A DNA stretch of 64,000 bases, taken from assembly GCA_949152475.1 (NCBI GenBank), contig OX424555.1:59501977-59565976 (forward strand), given 5' to 3'. The position numbers and the translations under genes were made by a program. This document shows, one piece after another, positions 26,004-37,828 of this stretch. The number at the start of each line of letters is the position of its first letter. Positions within the stretch are counted from its first letter, which is position 1. This DNA comes from Terebella lapidaria. Its lineage: Eukaryota > Annelida > Polychaeta > Terebellida > Terebellidae. The notes beneath the pieces are model-generated. The model was given only the letters and a program-made list of their open reading frames with translations. It made no database searches and was not told the origin of the DNA.

Positions 26004-29000
26004 AAAGTTACAGTTACGTGTTAAACGTTTGCACCATGATTGCAGTATGAGCACAAGTCTCGGCTAATTTTTAACAGAAATATTGCAATGAGATATAAGT
26101 TATACATTCAAATTATTGCCAAAAATATGAAAATCGGAATGCAATTACATTTCAACATGGACGAGCATCTCAATAGCGCTGCACGGTATGAACACCTGGC
26201 CAGTCTTACATTAGCCCCGGGACCGAGTCCGGCAGATCCTGTACAGACTTTGCATCTAGATTAGAATGACTTGGGTTGCTTCACCTGTTGGCAGCATCAC
26301 AATGGTCAAACGAGGTGATACATCAGCCGTTGTATAATGTCAGACAAACAACAACATCAGACTGATGGCGAACACGATCCAACGGGGAAAACCCAGCGGG
26401 GTTTCCTCCGTAGGTTCCTGCTCCCCGCTGTGCGGGAATCTCTTCCCGTTCCGTGCGTAGACTGCTCTAGCTGGCTCACACATGTCCGCGTCTACCGAAA
26501 ACCTCGCCGGTTGATCTTTGTTTACCTTGATATCTATTCTATTGTCCCGAGCAGGAAAGATTCGAGTAGTCTGTATAAAAAGCCGGCGATTTGTCCAGAT
26601 GTAGATACCATTTCATACGTGTTGCTGCACAGTACCAGTACCTGTAAGCATAATGTATGCCGTATAGCTGGTAAATTACAGTTTGTTCGTAGAGCATTGC
26701 CTTAGGTTTGCCAACTTGCGCTCAGTTGTAGGAATCAGTGTTCAAGAGAGAAAAATACATTATATGTGCATGCACATGTGAATAAAAATATATGTGAATT
26801 TAAAATATAAAGATGGAAAGTATAAATTTAAAAGGCAAGGAATAATTTTCTTGTTTGGTTTACTACGCCATACACATAAATTAGATGTGTTGTTGAGCGA
26901 TGCGTAGAAGGATGCGTATTCTGCAGGTGATAGGCCTACGTATCATACATGTATTAGTAGGGCGTACCTGAATCCATTTCTGATCAGTATTAATAGATTT
27001 TATCACATTGACCATGCTAACAAACCCATTTGACTCTACAGGTAATATGTACCACATACCTAAATATATATATCTATTCTGAAATCAATAGATGTATTAT
27101 GTATATTGCCTCCGTTTATTGGTAGAGTGAGGGGAATGGTGGCACTTAGTAACATTAGTGTTCACTACAGACTGTTTCAGGGGATATTGGGCCTGCATCC
27201 GGAACCAATTACAATATCCCTGCTGCCAAGTCCGTGTTTCATAGTGTAGTTGCTAATTATTTGCATTTGTGCAGATCCACATACGAATGGAAGTGAAAAT
27301 GGATGGGCTGCACTCAGGTACACACCACTCGGCTACTGTCTCTGCTAATAAAATATAATGTGTGGTATATGTACATATAGCCACACTCCGTACTTATATA
27401 CTTGTGAATGACTTTCATGAATGGAGTCGAGTGCTATTGTGTTTTTCTTGGGTCAATCGGTGCAGGAGAACGGCAGTAGAAGGTTGTTGCTGACGCAGTT
27501 TCACAAGTTACTGGTGCTGTGGAATTTGCCGCCGTCAGTGAGGGCCCAGCTGAAGGAGTCGAATGTTGAACAACGCAAACAAATCAAAAGAAAACTAGGA
27601 GAGAGAGAGAGAAGGGGAGAGAGACGTCATGGAGAACTCGGGAGTCTGGACGCGGCCTCGTACCATGACTTCCGAGTGGCCAAGTGACGCTGCTGTCCAG
27701 TCGCTGCCCCGGCAGTGTAGAGATACGTGTTTGACCAACTGCTTTTCTTCCATCGAATTACCCGTGGTCCACTTTCTGCGGATATCTATATGCTCGTATG
27801 ACTCCATCAGCATTTTCTCTATTTCCTGAGTCAATGCTCCTGAGCGCCGCCGCTGTCAATCGATAGAGTCCGGTTCCCGGTCGATATCGCCTATCAGCAG
27901 ATCAACATCGAGTATTGTTCATGCAGCAGTTTTGCTGGCTGACTTGACGGGAACTGATCTGGCAGTCACGGGGGGATTCATGATTAAGGACCATGAAAAT
28001 CGGGGGAAAAACTTAGGTGTTCTAGGTGACTTTGGGAAGAGAGGTTTTTGGAAGTACAATAAGATTTTTTGTAGAAGTATGAGAGTGTGGTGTGAGAAAC
28101 GAAAGCCTTATTATATTTTTTTTCAAGCGAAACGTCCAGATGCTTGCCCCTGTGTCTTTGCCATTGATTTGGATAGCGGGCTGTTGATGAGCCGGGTGAC
28201 TTGAAGTGGACCAGGGTACAGCTGCGAGGTCCAAAACAAACCACCTCGAGGAAGGTGATACCCACTTCCATTAAGATCCTCAACTCGATGAACCTTTTGT
28301 CTTCATTATGACGATGAAATCACACTACTAATGATTGGGAAGATATGTGTGTTAACTACTGACAGAAGTCAAAACTAAGACAGTGCGTCGCAGCATTGCT
28401 CAACAGAAATAGCATGCAATAACACAAGTAATAAATATTTTAAATGGTGGAAGTCTGGGTTCATATCACTTCGCTCAAGTTATGTATGACATGTGTGTAT
28501 TGGGTGTAGTTCTCAAATGTTAGTGCTCTTGTCAACAGTCTTGCATTATCTGAGAGATATTTTACAAAAACGGGAGATAAACACTGCCTGATACAGTAGA
28601 ATACAGCGGAATATTCAGCTGCTCAGGTGTCATGAACTTTAGCTGGGTCTGAACAGTAGGATTGATTTGGGAAAAAAGGTACAACAGTGTCAGGCTAGAA
28701 TTCACTCTTAATGTTTTTATGTTGTTTTGCATTGTTCTACTAAATGGAATATAAATGGGCAGCATTGCTGCCTTGTTGGAAAAATGCAGCACAGTTTATT
28801 GATTGCATCGACAGATTGCATAAAGAAGGCAGCTAGAAGGTCAACAGATTTGGCTTCCGTTGTCATGTTCAGTACAGGATCAATCATTCATGTAATAACA
28901 CTTAAGTAATAGTTGATATCGACACGCGGAATATTGAAGTGACCCAGTTTAGATCCTATTCTATTTGGCATCAGCTTGATTTAGAGGCAATTCTGTTGTT

Positions 29001-30895
29001 TTGGCTATTCTCATTTTGCCGTGCATGAACATTACATCATATTTACATGTCTACGTGATGTCATAAAGCCTTATGAGAAAGCAATGGGAACATAATTTTG
29101 ATGTGGAAATGAAATTTTGATAGCATATTGACAAAGAATGAGAAATGGAGGGAGCAACATTTCCTTGTCTGCAGGGTGCGCATTGAAACAAAACTACCGG
29201 GGTGAATGTCGTATTTCTGTAGAACCGGCAGCCGTCCTTTGTTTGTGCCGTTTCTAGCAATGATGGAATTTTCCATTATCATGCAATATTCTAAAACCAA
29301 CATGGGACTGGGAGACCTCGGTCTAATGAGGCTGACATGACATAATTATGGCCGGGGCAGTCACAAAGACAAAGGTTGGGGGCCATTGGCCTTAGGTATC
29401 GCTTGTGTTGGGGGGTCGTTACGCGGGCCGAACCCCGGCACAAATTGAACACGGGTCCATGAAAGTCATACAAGGCTGCGAGACGGTTTATTGCATGAGA
29501 GTTTGATCTTCGGCAAGCGGCACAAGCACGGGACAGTGGGCGAACCAGAAATGGACATAAATCAAAGCCATGAACACTGGGGCCGATAAATTGGCTATTG
29601 AACGCAAACAACACAATTATCTGTCTATTTGATCTCCAGCTCGGGGGAAACAGTGTCAAGCGACCGATTCATTCCGCTTGATTTGTGTCTTCCTGTCTTC
29701 AGTCCCATACAATGTACATCTCACTTGACCATACCAGACTCGGTTTCAGATCGAATGAGCTAGGTCTTGAACATCTGAGCCATGAAATTGAATCGAATTC
29801 TATAGGTTCATGATGTTTTGAGTACTGGAAAGAAAGGTAAATGTGGATTTTTCTTGTACTTATAGATGATCACGATGTTCTCGTCTGATATACACTTAGA
29901 TGTCAACACACATGCCGGGGAAATGTATTACTGGGTTGTGGAGTCTAGTTGCTCACCTCACAAATGGAATGAGTGTAATATATTCAATAATGTTTCCACA
30001 AATTACCAATCATGCTAATGGCTGTTACATTATACATCTTGGCACATGTACGTAGATGTGTTGTTCTAATGCAAAACAACCACTAATTGGTGGGAAAATT
30101 ATTAATGCCACGAATATATCATTTACCATGCAGCCTCAAAATTGCTCTCAGTCTCAGCATTATTTCTTACTCGACAACATCTGAGGTTGGTAGACCTAAC
30201 TGTTGTTCTATTACTCCAACCTGACTAAATGATGAAGATATCCATTACATTGTCACTTTCCTGTCACTCTATGAAACACGAACATGATGGAGAGCAGTGG
30301 TCAGACACGCCGGACATTTAGACTGATTCACTGTTATTGCTTGCTCTCTATAAATAGATTTGTGAACTTATATTTGCAAAGTTAGAATTAGGAAATGTTT
30401 TATGGAAATAGGTCAGCGTGATACCATTTCGTTAGGGTCTCGCTGATGAATTCTGTGTGGTACCTCATTGGGAAAGTGAGTGCAGAAATGTGACAAGAAA
30501 TAGGACATTCACAGCAGATTCTGGTACAGTAGATGTATTTGTGACAGTTCCTTTATTTTTACCATAATATGAACGAATGGAAATGGAACATTGTGTTACG
30601 AATTCTTTAAAGGCCTATTGAAAAGTAAGAACCGTATCTGGTTCGTACAGGTAATGTCATTCTGCGATCTTTGTGGACATTCTTGCACCAGTCATTGGGC
30701 AGAAAATCACAAGAGAACTTGCATGGAATCTTGCAGTACAATCAGTGATACTATTGACAACTGCAGCCTTCAGACACTGGCATTTATAAACTATGACTGT
30801 GCAGTCACAGGGGCTAATAAGCTGTGTTATTCTATTCATGGCTAAAAACGCCACCTTGATATGAACAATATCGGTATACCTCCAGCCCCGAGATG

Positions 30896-30924
30896 TGATT
30901 GATCGGCTGTCAAGTTGTGATTGA
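30896..30924 (+). promoter_or_regulatory. PBX-HOX and MEIS motif cluster
   Basis: TGATTGAT at 30896-30903 is a PBX-HOX composite consensus. CTGTCA at 30907-30912 is a MEIS/PREP site on the other strand, and a second TGATTGA follows at 30918-30924. The spacing is compatible with a ternary HOX-PBX-MEIS complex. This rests on motifs alone. Confidence 0.25.
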
Positions 30925-33900
30925 AGCCGACTTTGGTGATATGCTAATTGACAAAGTTCAATGGGGGAAATGCCACCTAACCGCATGTAGCCAGCTGACT
31001 TCCGATACGATTGAAAGTGTATTAGATTTTTTTTCTGCAGTTACGTGTTTTGAGTTACAGATCGCCAGTCGCCATGTTATTAGCATAAATGCTCAGTTGT
31101 TTTCTAAATGCGTTCATGAGAGAAACCGTCAACAACTTGGAATGACACTCGCTGCAAAGAACAGAGAGAGACAGTTTTCTGGAGTTTGATAGATTGGAAT
31201 TTAGACTTGCAGTTTCAACGTGTTTTCTGAAAAAGTGGTACACGTATGGAGCCAACTTGAATTGCAAATTTGCTGGGTCAAACAAATTCTTTTCCATTCA
31301 AAAATGATTGCTTTTCATGTCAAGAAGGAAAATTGATTTCTTTTTGAAAATTAGTATGTAACTCGTAAACTGTTCTCAGTGCACGTAACCTCTGTTATTA
31401 TGACTTTTTGCACCAAAGCCAGTGCAAAACTAAGCCTTATTATGGAGATTATAGCCAAAACACAAATGCCAACAAGGACAGTGCATAAAAACTCCATTAC
31501 ACAACAGTACTATAACAGTGTCGGCATGGAACAGCATAGCAATATTGCATCATCATCCTTTTTTATCAACGATTATATTCTTGCTGGTATGTATATGGAG
31601 AGTGCCCGAGTCAGAGTTTACATGCATTACACCAGACTGAGTATGGGATCAACAAGTTTTACAGAAAAACTCATAGCAGTAATATCAGCTGGATGGTACA
31701 ATGTTTTGAGCTTAGTATCAACCAGGTTAGTGTTTTATCTGATGGGAATATCGAAGGGAATTTAAAGTTTTTTATCGTATGATTTGAATGCAATGGCATT
31801 TTTCTAAGCTGAAAGATACGTGATCGTACAGTGGATTAGGCAGCGTATATATCTGATTCACTGACTAACAAGCTGATGTAACACCTGGCAGTTTCCATTG
31901 ATTCGCAATATGTCGATGCAAGTCTAATGTCACGGCACAATAAATCACTGCTTCTGACGGGTCGTCTGACAGTGATAACAAGCTCCAGCGAAGTGATAAC
32001 ATCATTCATGGTCATTATCAATTAATGTGCCTTTGGTGTGCTCCATCTGATCAGATCAAACAAAACTTTCCCTAATATAGAAGGCATGTATTTTGCAGAA
32101 AAATACATGATTTCATATCTGACTGCATTGCAAGTATATTTTAAAAATCACAGAAATGAACATAAAAATAAAGCTCTGATTTAATGGGCACTTAATTTTG
32201 GCCTTGGCCAAATTTTCAGACTAATTTCTAGTAGGTGAAGAGCGGATGTTTTACTTGTTAAGTTGTTCTGGTTCAATCGATGGAGTATTTGTCATTAAAG
32301 TGGTTTTATGGAGAACTGTGCGGAGAGTTATGTCGATGACATATTGATGTAACCTCATCTAGTTCATGCCCTTGAGAAATATTGGACAAGAGGAAAAGTT
32401 ATGTGGGGAGGGGGGGGGGATGGGTGGGAGTACAAAAAGTTGTTTTTGTATAGCTCAACTTAAACTAGCATAGAATATAGAGATGTGAGAGGTCATTGGA
32501 AACCCCTGTGAATCACTGACACTGATACCAAGATTTGATGACACTGATGGCTAGCTATACCCAAATATCAATGTTCAATGCATTGTGATCACATATTGAT
32601 GTGATCTCCATCCCCCACCCCGCATGAAACAACAATGGCTACCTGATGCCTGTCAGTGCGTCTCGGTAAAGCCCAAGAAGTAAAAAATCTAGTGCAACAG
32701 CCTTTCTTCCCCCCAGCCTGCAGTTTAATGCAGTATCAAGTGGGAAATACTAGTGAAAGGTCGATGCCGTGTGTGTATGTGTGTTGTGAGTATGGATGTG
32801 TTTCACAGTGAAGCTCTGCTGGGATCAACATATTGACAGCTCCGTGTCCGCTCTGCATTATGAATAGAGCCTGTTGCAGGGTGACCAACTTTTTTAGAGC
32901 ACACCAAGGGCTCATGGGACGCTGTGGCCTAGTGCCCTGGAATCATTGTCAGCCAAAAAAAAAATAATTTGTGATAATTTTTTTTTTCGCAAATTTTGTG
33001 ATTTTTGTAGTGATCCTAAACAAGCACAGTGACGCAGTGTGTGTGATTGTGTAAGACTACAGGTCGCCGTACACATGAGCACAGCGTCGACAAACAGCCT
33101 TCCAGTCAAGTAACAGATTAGTTTATGCACACAGATTAATGTGCTGATGCACACAGCTTCGTATTTGCATCGACACTACAAATCTATATTTGGATAAGGC
33201 CATCAAAGCTGTCTAATGGGTAATAATAGCAGTTTTATTGCATTGTGCAATGGGACGGAAACAGATGTGGTGGAAGGTTGGTGCAATATGATGGTGTGTT
33301 TATTGACTTGGACCAACGTCAAGAAGTCAAGATGACACTTGGTTGTGCACACATCGTTGTCACAGCAATTAGTGAAATGTTAATGTGAACTCAAAATGTT
33401 AATGGGATATAAATCAGATGATATTCTGACACAACAGAGCTTCATGCGATAAATTGAATTAATTTTTATTACATAAACATCTGGAACATCCATAATAATT
33501 TATTATATTCTTGTAGTCTGCACTTATTTCGATTTTCTATGCTTATCCTTTAGCTACATCTCACAGTTTTAGTCCCAATAAACAATGAACCATTGTAGAC
33601 ACATAACTACAAAAGGAAAGATCTAATATATATTTCACTGATGTTGTGTTCTACAGTTTTTTCGAATCGGCTCTGAAACTGAGAAAAAAATCCTAGTCGT
33701 AAGATGTAAATGGTAATGAAGATTGTAAATTGTAATGAAGACTTGCTAGATTGTTGTTATCTCCAATGGTGTTGATTCCTATCTTCCTTGCAACATGTAA
33801 ACTTTGTGACGTATTCTCAATGCACATTGTCATGTGCTCATATTTCAGAAACTTTTGAAAGTACACAAAGGTCATTGCGTAAGTGCACATTGTTTCAAGT

Positions 33901-36900
33901 CGTTAGGCTGTCATGCACTTTTTGACCTTCCCACCAAGTGACCGATCTGTGATAAACGAAAAAAAATTTCAGCAATTCCAGGATCCGAAGAAAAAATTGA
34001 AAACTCAACAACAAAGATGTGTAGCTATCACATGTATTTTTGAGAGCTCAACTTGCCCCTTTGAAGACACGTTTGTTTTTCAAACAAGTTTGTTTTTGCT
34101 CGTTTGAAGCCTGATAAGTGCAGGTTTGATGGACGGAGCTACTTCTTGTCATCGCCACAGAGTATCTCCCATGACTCTTCAGCGGATTAGTGCTAGCTGT
34201 CGATCCCCTTCCCCCATTCCCCTCCAAAACAACGGTGGGGAAACCAGCGTCGTGATTAATTTAATCAATGTCAGACCAAGGCCAAGACCGGGGCTAAAAT
34301 GACTTTAAAATGACTCCTCCTCAAAAGAGTCTTGCGAGTAAGTACTCGCGGCTATTTTTGGCCCAGGGTGGCACCAGTCTGCTGCCAGGTTTGCGATGGT
34401 TTGTAAATATGAAGGAACGAGGCGTTAAGGGCAATTTGTATAGAGACGGCGACAAGCAAGTGGAGGTCTAGTGCGAAATTTCTTTCCTGGGAGCTGGCAT
34501 GTGTTTATTAGCGATAAGAGTCTACTGATTATGCTGACACTGTAGCACGCTGTCTCCTGACGCCTTTTGAAGCTCTTAGTGTAGCCTTGGAAACTACCGA
34601 TAGTTGAATTGATTATCTAGTCTTTAGTATATATCTAGGAACATAATTATGAAGAATAACCATCGATGACGATCAACTACTGTTCACTACTAGAATAATA
34701 ATGTATCGTTGAAATTTAGGCACTGCTTAATTACTGGTACAGTTATTAAAAATGCTGATTGAGCCAATCTTCAAGGCAGGCAGAATGTCGAGTTTTTGGC
34801 GATGATGACAAATTATTTGCCTTCGTGGAATTCAGTGGCAGTTTGTATGATGAAAATGTCAGATGGATATAGTGCCATGATGTTGTATCTTTCATGAGCA
34901 CGTCACAGTCCATCCTTTGTTGCCTATACATGTAATCTAACCAAGCTCTGCACTGAGCTCAGTATGGAGCTCCCCATCAGCAGCAGCAACTACACACGAG
35001 CGATGTGGACAGCAAAGATACTGAACTAATCCAGGGCCCTACAATATGTCGCCAAGAGAAGGACAGCCCTGCGACAGCTTAGAGAATGCGGCCCACGTAC
35101 AGTCAGGTTCCGGGATTTAGCTGTGACTCGGCTTGGGGAGGGAAGTCTAAGCCAGCGTGACCCACGGGAGGATAGAACAGAGCTAGATTCAAGGCCCCTG
35201 CCGTGGGTGGACAGGAGAGTTTGGATACAAGAAAGTTGCTGGAGGGTGGGGGGGGGGGCTTGGGGGGCAAGGGGTAGACATATTTTGTGATGGGCACAGC
35301 GCAGATGGATTTCGTATTCTGTGCTGTTTTCGTGTTTATTGTCACACACAAAAACAATTACGCACTGCTGGTCAGCATCTCAGTCCTCTTCCTTGCGTAT
35401 CTTCCTTCAGTTCTGGCAGACTGAAGCTCAAGGTAGACTGGTAGACTTGGAATAGAGCTAGACTGAAATTCGGTCAGTGATTAAAGTTTTATGACCGAGC
35501 GTGCAGCCTTGAAATTTCGCTGCTGATGTACTTGGCGGTGATTGCATGTAGAGAGAGAAAAAATGACCCAAAACTGGAGATCTGCATGATGTCGGAAGTG
35601 ACGTCTTTCGCGTTATGTGCGAGACGTTGCGGGACCCGGCCCAGAAGCCAACCGACGATGAATTTCTGATGGGATCTTTGCATGCGGAAGGGCCACGGTG
35701 AATGTTTGTGTGCGCGGCTGTCCGTTCGTGACGTGCGCGGGGTTTGTCTGGATGGGATCCCGGAAACAGGCGGCTTTGATGCATACCTTAGTCACCAGAT
35801 TCCCCTGCCATTTCTGGGTCTCTTCACACATGACAAATGCCATAAAACTAATGATACATAATCTTATTGCATTTCCCATAGATTTTGTCTATGACATGAA
35901 TGGCGCACAAGCCTGGTGCTGTCCTTGACGCTTTGTTTCGTACATGATTGAACAATAATATTGTGATATTAGCATTGTTGCATTGCATACATGTACATTC
36001 AATTGATCCTATCAGCTCCGGTAGCGTGAAGCAGGAAACCTGGAAACCAAAGCCCACATCTGAAAACAAGGCACGATATGGCTAGAAGTCTTGTGTTGTC
36101 ATCAGTGATATTTCATCTTTCATCATCACCTGTCCCTGGGGATAGAGATCCAGTGTGTGTATGATGCCTACATCTCCAATGTAAATGTCTTAGCAGATGA
36201 CACCACGCTGAAAACTATGCAACTTGATGTCTTCTTCCCCAGATCCGAAGTACTGGTAATTCAATTTCCATGTTTTCCGAATAGGCAAAGTGTATTTTCA
36301 GCAGCATTTGGTAATACGATTGCAGTTGGATCTATGCATCGAGGGGGGAGGGAATGGAATTCTTAACTCAACGATGAATGCTTGGGTATGTGTCACCAAC
36401 TTATGTGGGCAGTTTTTCCACTAGAACGATCAAGGAAACTCTGCAAGACCAAATGCAGACCAAAATGCAGTTCTGCTGAACTCATTTGTACGTCCATGCA
36501 GCTCCCTCAGCAAACTCTGAGCGGGCTGAACACACACCAAACAAACAAAACCAAGACTGCACCCAAAATTTTTGTCGATATCTAGGAAGACAATCCATTC
36601 CGGTGAAAGGTTTCATTTTCCATTTATTGTGTTTATGGACGGGAATGTTAAAAGCGGCCATGTGACAGGGCATGGGGTACGCAATAATGCCATGCCCAAG
36701 ACAGTACGTCACATTTGGAATATTGGACTCAGGCCAGAGTTGCGTTCTGGATTGAACAATGGTGGCATTCTATGTGATGTTGTATGTACATTGTGAGTGT
36801 AAATAATTTAAACGAATTTCTGATGGGGAGGCTAACACTACTGGAATCGCTGTGAAAAACGCAATGATATTTGGTGCTCTTGAGGTACAAAGTTACACTG

Positions 36901-37665
36901 CCATCACCCGAAGTAGAGTCGTTTTATGCTTGAATCTCAAATTTTGCGCCCGAGCGCCGCGTCATTTGGTGCTGTTTACACACGGGTTAAAGACTGCATA
37001 ATTTACCCAGTAACCCCAGCCGTGAAGAGCCTCGTTTTCTAAAGAAAACACGTCTCTAGCAATTGTGGCCAGGAGGTTTCAGTTTATTGCAATGTAAATA
37101 GGTGCAAAAGTTCCTTTTCTGAATTGATTTTGCATCGGTGACGATCGCAAATGGGGTGGCTCCCACAGCTTTATAATCAGATATTGGGTGTTCCCGTCCA
37201 TACAGAGGATTAATGACATGCAACGTTCCCAATATAAAGAACACTTTATGACACTGGCTGAGGTTTTGTTTCAGATCCGTGGTAAGAATGGCGGAGCAGT
37301 TTGTTGGCTCCAGTGATATATAGCTGTAAAAAAATTTCAGGTGGTGAAAGTACAGAAAATTAACAGTTTACTGTTTTACGTACTGATTTCACTTTACCAT
37401 ACGAGATAGAAGCCTGGATCAGTTTGTTCTCATACACATTACAGTTATAGCCTGAATATTTGAAGTTTCCTTCAGAATTCTTTTTCCTTCAGAAACATGA
37501 GAAACCAACCACCAAACATCCAAGATGACGACAGATATTGTGCCAAATTTGCACAACAAAATTGTGCAAAATCAATCGCGCAATATAATACATCCTGCTT
37601 TATTAATGAAAGAATAGAGATATACTGTACACATAATACATGTTGATACTTGTTGTGTTTTGCAG

Positions 37666-37828
37666 ATATGGTGACATGGTTCCCGGGACAATCATGGGCA
37701 AGATCGTAGGTGGAGTCTGCTCACTCAGTGGTGTGTTGGTCATCGCTCTTCCAGTACCTGTCATTGTGTCCAACTTCAGTCGTATATACCATCAAAATCA
37801 GCGCGCAGACAAACGCAGGGCACAAAAG
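37666..37828 (+). CDS. KCND: Shal/Kv4 potassium channel, exon for pore end, S6 and proximal C-terminus
   Basis: The exon encodes the end of the pore signature and the S6 gate of an A-type voltage-gated potassium channel, a plasma-membrane tetramer that sets subthreshold and dendritic excitability. It follows a polypyrimidine stretch and TTTTGCAG, and ends AAG|GTATGT. The first base (37666) completes a codon begun in an upstream exon, expected to be the Gly of TTLG. Translation from 37667 gives YGDMVP, then the S6 helix with the PVPV hinge and [12 protein letters not shown], then a basic stretch ending RRAQK. This is almost identical to insect Shal and vertebrate KCND1-3 and differs from Shaker, Shab and Shaw. 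The visible gene encodes about 265 residues over four exons; T1, S1-S5 and most of the pore are not in the window. Confidence 0.96.

Larger units (their letters stand above)
22107..37665. other. Noncoding DNA, probable 3' part of the large KCND intron
   Basis: No exon is recognisable before the acceptor at 37664-37665. A pyrimidine-rich island at about 22107-22560 includes two imperfect RFX-like boxes near 22450-22500. A GC-balanced stretch at about 24540-25150 is stop-poor on both strands (163 codons on -, 111 on +) without recognisable domains. Segments near 29340-29660 and 34260-34560 have a mixed composition, unlike the AT-rich surroundings, of the kind seen in conserved noncoding elements. 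G-rich tracts lie at 32410-32419 and 35248-35258. Intron status is inferred from the downstream gene. Confidence 0.5.

Noticed and set aside
25416..26067. Overlapping frames of 155 codons (-) and 123 codons (+)
   Set aside because: Hydrophobic but unrecognisable on both strands; best explained as intronic chance frames, perhaps over a conserved noncoding segment.
30591..30845. Frame with CDLCGHSCTSH...H resembling a C2H2 zinc finger
   Set aside because: Spacing between the Cys pair and the His pair is too short for a C2H2 finger, and there is no linker or second finger.
1..37665. Search for Kv4 T1, S1-S5 and pore (TTLG) exons
   Set aside because: No frame with T1 or S4-type repeats of Arg was found, so none is reported; very small exons cannot be excluded by eye.
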